Shown here piece after piece: positions 6,103-7,724 of a DNA stretch of 7,724 bases; positions within the stretch are counted from its first letter, which is position 1, and each line of letters begins with the position of its first letter. The DNA comes from Armatimonadota bacterium (GTDB lineage Bacteria; Actinomycetota; Acidimicrobiia; Spongiisociales; UBA5794). Location of the stretch: NCBI GenBank assembly GCA_008501565.1, contig QQUL01000337.1, positions 1-7,724 on the forward strand, in the 5' to 3' direction. Under the pieces are notes generated by a model. That model saw nothing but the letters and a program-made list of their open reading frames with translations. It did no database searches and was not told the DNA's origin. The position numbers were made by a program, and so were the translations under genes.

Positions 6103-6982
6103 ATTCAGATGCATCGTATTGAAGCTGCAGCTGCCCCATGATGTCCAGAACGTCGAATGCCTCGTCAAGGAGACGTTGTTCGTGCCGGGCGGCGAGGTCT
6201 CTGAGTTTGGCATCGATGGCGTCAAGACACTCGACATCAACGAGGGCGACTTCAATCTCTGCATGTCGAAGGGCCACAACTCCGGCGACGTCCCACTCGG
6301 CGAACAACGCCTCCATCTGCGGCGCGAAATACTCGAGAATGCTGGTGTGTCGGTTCTGGAGGTCGTAGCCATGAGTTGCCATGCAACGCGACCAATCGCC
6401 TTCGAGTTCGACATATTCCGGGTCGGCCAGCAGCCGTTCCCGAGCTTCGATTCGCAGATCTCTGCTCTGGATCGTCACATTGAGGTACTGCTCGTTCGGG
6501 GGCTGCAGACAACCTCCCTGTGGTGGAGCGCCTCCCTCGGCGTGACCATAGAGTGCATCTCGATACGCGGCTTGATCGGAAGGGTTGAGGGCCTCGACGA
6601 CAGGAATGTTCGGATCATCATCTACCGCTCGCTTCTGATTCTCCAACTGATCGGCAAGCCCGAAGCCGTGCTCTTCGGCGTATCCCGCTGGTGGAAGTTC
6701 GGCCAACGTCTCAATCGGCAGTTCGCTGTCATCAGACCCTGCCGGATAGTACGCGATGTAGTCGAAACCCTGGCGAGTCATGCACACAGCAGCCGCCTCT
6801 TGCTCCGCCATGAACATCTGTCGCCGATCAAAGCCATCGAGTGTGATGAGCCGCTCGTACACTGACCCGTCAGCCGATGACCCGTTGGCCTTAGTGGATT
6901 GACCACTGCACGCCGCGAGGAGACCCGAAACCATGAGGGCAACGGCAAGCAAAGCCTGCCCCTTCGTATTGATCGGAACCAT
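6101..6982 (-). CDS. Predicted lipoprotein with duplicated C-M-x3-G-[FY]-D motifs, function unknown
   Basis: A 293-residue protein with a lipoprotein signal peptide: a short N-terminus with Lys7, a hydrophobic stretch 9-22 and the lipobox LAAC (22-25), so Cys25 should become the lipid-anchored first residue outside the membrane. A Ser/Gly-rich linker (26-40) follows. The body has four further cysteines: C67 in CMTRQGFDY (67-75), C158 in GGCLQPP, C200 in CMATHGYDL (200-208) and C252 in VECLDA. The two C-M-x3-G-aromatic-D blocks look like a duplicated unit, and the even number of exported cysteines allows two disulfides. A C-terminal stretch (about 240-285) is helical and acidic. From memory, actinobacterial hypothetical lipoproteins share CM-x3-GF and ALYG elements, but no function is known to me. 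The ATG at 6982 lies 20 bp after the stop of the exported aromatic peptide, so the two are probably one transcript. No clear Shine-Dalgarno. Confidence 0.82.
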   Translation of the reverse strand: MVPINTKGQALLAVALMVSGLLAACSGQSTKANGSSADGSVYERLITLDGFDRRQMFMAEQEAAAVCMTRQGFDYIAYYPAGSDDSELPIETLAELPPAGYAEEHGFGLADQLENQKRAVDDDPNIPVVEALNPSDQAAYRDALYGHAEGGAPPQGGCLQPPNEQYLNVTIQSRDLRIEARERLLADPEYVELEGDWSRCMATHGYDLQNRHTSILEYFAPQMEALFAEWDVAGVVALRHAEIEVALVDVECLDAIDAKLRDLAARHEQRLLDEAFDVLDIMGQLQLQYDASE

Positions 6983-7002
6983 GAGTTCTGCCGCAGATCA
7001 GG

Positions 7003-7278
7003 TCACGCGCAGTACAGCGATCCATAGAAGCTGTGGTAGTAGTCCCATTGGTAGTATTCCCAATACGAATCCCACCAGTAGGTCCATTCACCCGTTCCCG
7101 ACGGGTTGATGTCATAGACCTCGTGCAGGTTATAGAAATGGAGTGAGCCGTGGTAGTGGTGGTGATAGCAATCACTACATGTCTTGTTGGCGACTGCAGG
7201 GCTCGGAACAGCCATTAGCAGCGCTGGCGCTAACGCCGCGACTCCTATTCGGTGGTTTCTTCTCCGAATATGTGCCAT
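7003..7278 (-). CDS. Small exported Tyr/Trp/His-rich protein, function unknown
   Basis: A 91-residue precursor. Residues 1-30 form a Sec-type signal peptide: basic IRRRNHR (4-10), hydrophobic core 11-23 and a cleavage site after AVA (28-30). The predicted mature chain of 61 residues contains 12 Tyr, 5 Trp, 2 Phe and 7 His, and only one basic residue other than His (Lys32) against 7 Asp/Glu. It starts with a CxxC (Cys34, Cys37), then HHHYH (39-43), and ends with a dense aromatic block, YWWDSYWEYYQWDYYHSFY (67-85), made of repeated aromatic-aromatic-acid units; Cys90 is next to last. His, Cys and acids suggest metal binding or a structural surface role, but this is speculation; I do not recognise the family. 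The frame is open upstream to 7446, but the ATG at 7278 has a Shine-Dalgarno and a well-formed signal peptide. The lipoprotein gene follows after 20 bp. Confidence 0.75.
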   Translation of the reverse strand: MAHIRRRNHRIGVAALAPALLMAVPSPAVANKTCSDCYHHHYHGSLHFYNLHEVYDINPSGTGEWTYWWDSYWEYYQWDYYHSFYGSLYCA

Positions 7279-7282
7279 GGCA

Positions 7283-7289
7283 CTCCCTT
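7283..7289 (-). promoter_or_regulatory. Shine-Dalgarno of the aromatic exported protein
   Basis: On the minus strand AAGGGAG precedes the ATG at 7278 by 4 nt. It is the feature that decides this start over upstream in-frame codons. It also shows that this gene, unlike upp, the glycosyltransferase, ffh and the IcmF-like gene, has a leadered mRNA. Confidence 0.6.
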
Positions 7290-7320
7290 CTTGCGGCCTG
7301 GTCATACGCGGTTTCAATCG

Positions 7321-7339
7321 GTACTTCGCGTGAACGTAC
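7321..7339. other. Imperfect palindrome in divergent intergenic region
   Basis: GTAC-TTC-GCGT-GAA-C-GTAC is an inverted repeat with a one-base bulge, lying in the 153-bp gap between the minus-strand exported-protein gene and the plus-strand IcmF-like gene. It could be an operator for either, but matches no regulator site I recognise and may be chance. Confidence 0.2.
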
Positions 7340-7419
7340 GATCTTGTTCCCGGCTTGGCAGTTATCCCTAGTTTGCCTGCAGCCGCCGAGCTCTCAGACC
7401 CGAGCCAGGGGTGCTCTCC

Positions 7420-7425
7420 TATCAT
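7420..7425 (+). promoter_or_regulatory. Candidate -10 box for leaderless IcmF-like transcript
   Basis: TATCAT fits TANNNT and ends exactly 6 nt before the ATG at 7432, the same geometry as at upp and the glycosyltransferase gene. No -35 is evident. This spacing is the reason for preferring 7432 over the in-frame GTG at 7411. Confidence 0.5.
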
Positions 7426-7431
7426 GAGGCA

Positions 7432-7689
7432 ATGGTCGAATCCCAAACTGCTCGCATTGTGACGGCTACCTCATTGTTCGATGGGCACGACGCTTCGATC
7501 AACATCATGCGTCGGATCCTCCAGTCCAAAGGGGCAGAGGTCATTCATCTCGGACACGACCGTTCCGCCGCGTCGATCGCAAAGGCGGCCATGGAGGAGG
7601 ACGCCCGCGCTGTTGCGATCACCTCGTATCAGGGCGGCCACATGGAGTTCTTTAGGTATCTGCGGCGGCACAAGACCGCCTGGTCGTGA
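7432..7689 (+). CDS. N-terminal B12-binding domain of IcmF-type acyl-CoA mutase, cut by a chimeric or rearranged junction
   Basis: Residues 1-77 match the start of the cobalamin-binding domain of fused isobutyryl-CoA mutase (IcmF): RIVTATSLFDGHDASINIMRR (residues 8-28), with the DxH motif whose His19 would ligate cobalt, then GAEVIHLGHDRS (34-45) and ITSYQGGHMEFFRYL (63-77). Known of the family: IcmF joins a B12 domain, a MeaB-like GTPase and a mutase in one chain of about 1,000-1,100 residues, interconverting isobutyryl-CoA and n-butyryl-CoA or related acyl-CoAs. The third B12 motif (GG) and everything after it is missing. From base 7665 the DNA is a copy of rimM read out of frame, giving eight unrelated residues (78-85) and a stop at 7687-7689; this stop is therefore not the natural end. 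The true gene probably continues beyond the junction. A separate small mutase subunit is a less likely alternative, because the DGHDASINIMRR wording is IcmF-like. Confidence 0.75.
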   Translation: MVESQTARIVTATSLFDGHDASINIMRRILQSKGAEVIHLGHDRSAASIAKAAMEEDARAVAITSYQGGHMEFFRYLRRHKTAWS

Positions 7690-7724
7690 TCGCACCGGAT
7701 GGGTCAAAAGCCGAAGTCCCGTTC
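7665..7724 (+). repeat. 60-bp direct repeat, copy 2 (window end, out of place)
   Basis: Identical to 5882-5941 in all 60 bases and reaching the last base of the window. It interrupts the IcmF-like frame at residue 78 and encodes nothing meaningful there. The distance between copies is 1783 bp. The true length of the copy is unknown because it is cut by the edge. Confidence 0.98.

Noticed and set aside
6119..6865. 248-codon plus-strand frame opposite the lipoprotein gene
   Set aside because: The minus-strand protein has a lipobox, paired cysteine motifs and coherent composition; the plus-strand frame shows none of these and no start signal.
7279..7446. Upstream extension of the aromatic protein to 147 residues
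   Set aside because: It would bury the signal peptide in the middle of the protein and overlap the divergent IcmF-like gene; the ATG at 7278 has a Shine-Dalgarno.
5882..7664. A 1783-bp mobile element bounded by the 60-bp repeats
   Set aside because: There is no transposase, integrase, terminal inverted repeat or target-site duplication, and the boundaries fall inside rimM and the IcmF-like gene.

Overview
This window looks like chromosomal DNA from a moderately GC-rich actinobacterium. The evidence is the ffh-rpsP-khpA-rimM order, a bS16 protein with a long acidic tail, a GT87-type polyprenyl-phosphate mannosyltransferase, Cys-Met/Gly-Phe lipoproteins of an actinobacterial style, and several genes whose start codon sits 6-7 nt behind a TANNNT -10 box (leaderless transcripts). 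A class such as Acidimicrobiia is possible but cannot be fixed from the sequence. No rRNA, tRNA, CRISPR array, transposase or integrase was seen, and no gene-free stretch exceeds about 150 bp.

Layout. Positions 1-2053 (minus strand) hold a compact pyrimidine-salvage cluster transcribed upp > ATL-type alkyltransferase-like gene > deoA. upp and the ATL gene overlap by GTGA, the ATL gene and deoA are 8 bp apart, and deoA runs off the left edge. Positions 2141-3385 (plus) encode a multi-membrane-span GT87/DUF2029 glycosyltransferase, divergent from upp. Positions 3434-6028 (plus) are a translation and secretion housekeeping operon: ffh (SRP GTPase), rpsP (bS16), khpA (KH RNA-binding protein), rimM (30S maturation). 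These genes are separated by 6 bp, a 4-bp overlap and 1 bp. The usual next genes, trmD and rplS, are not there. Instead, a convergent minus-strand pair follows: a small exported peptide extremely rich in Tyr, Trp and His (7003-7278), then a 293-residue lipoprotein with duplicated C-M-x3-G-[FY]-D motifs (6101-6982). Divergent from that pair, at 7432, begins a gene whose first 77 residues are a B12-binding domain of the IcmF (fused isobutyryl-CoA mutase) type.

The most important caution is at the right edge. The last 60 bp (7665-7724) are an exact direct copy of an internal part of rimM (5882-5941). The IcmF-like protein loses its family pattern just where this copy begins. This is either a contig-end/chimeric join or a real duplication or circle junction with a 1783-bp unit; the window alone cannot decide, but an artefact is the simpler reading.

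The best candidate for undescribed biology is the exported aromatic/His-rich peptide and its lipoprotein neighbour. Neither has a function I can name.
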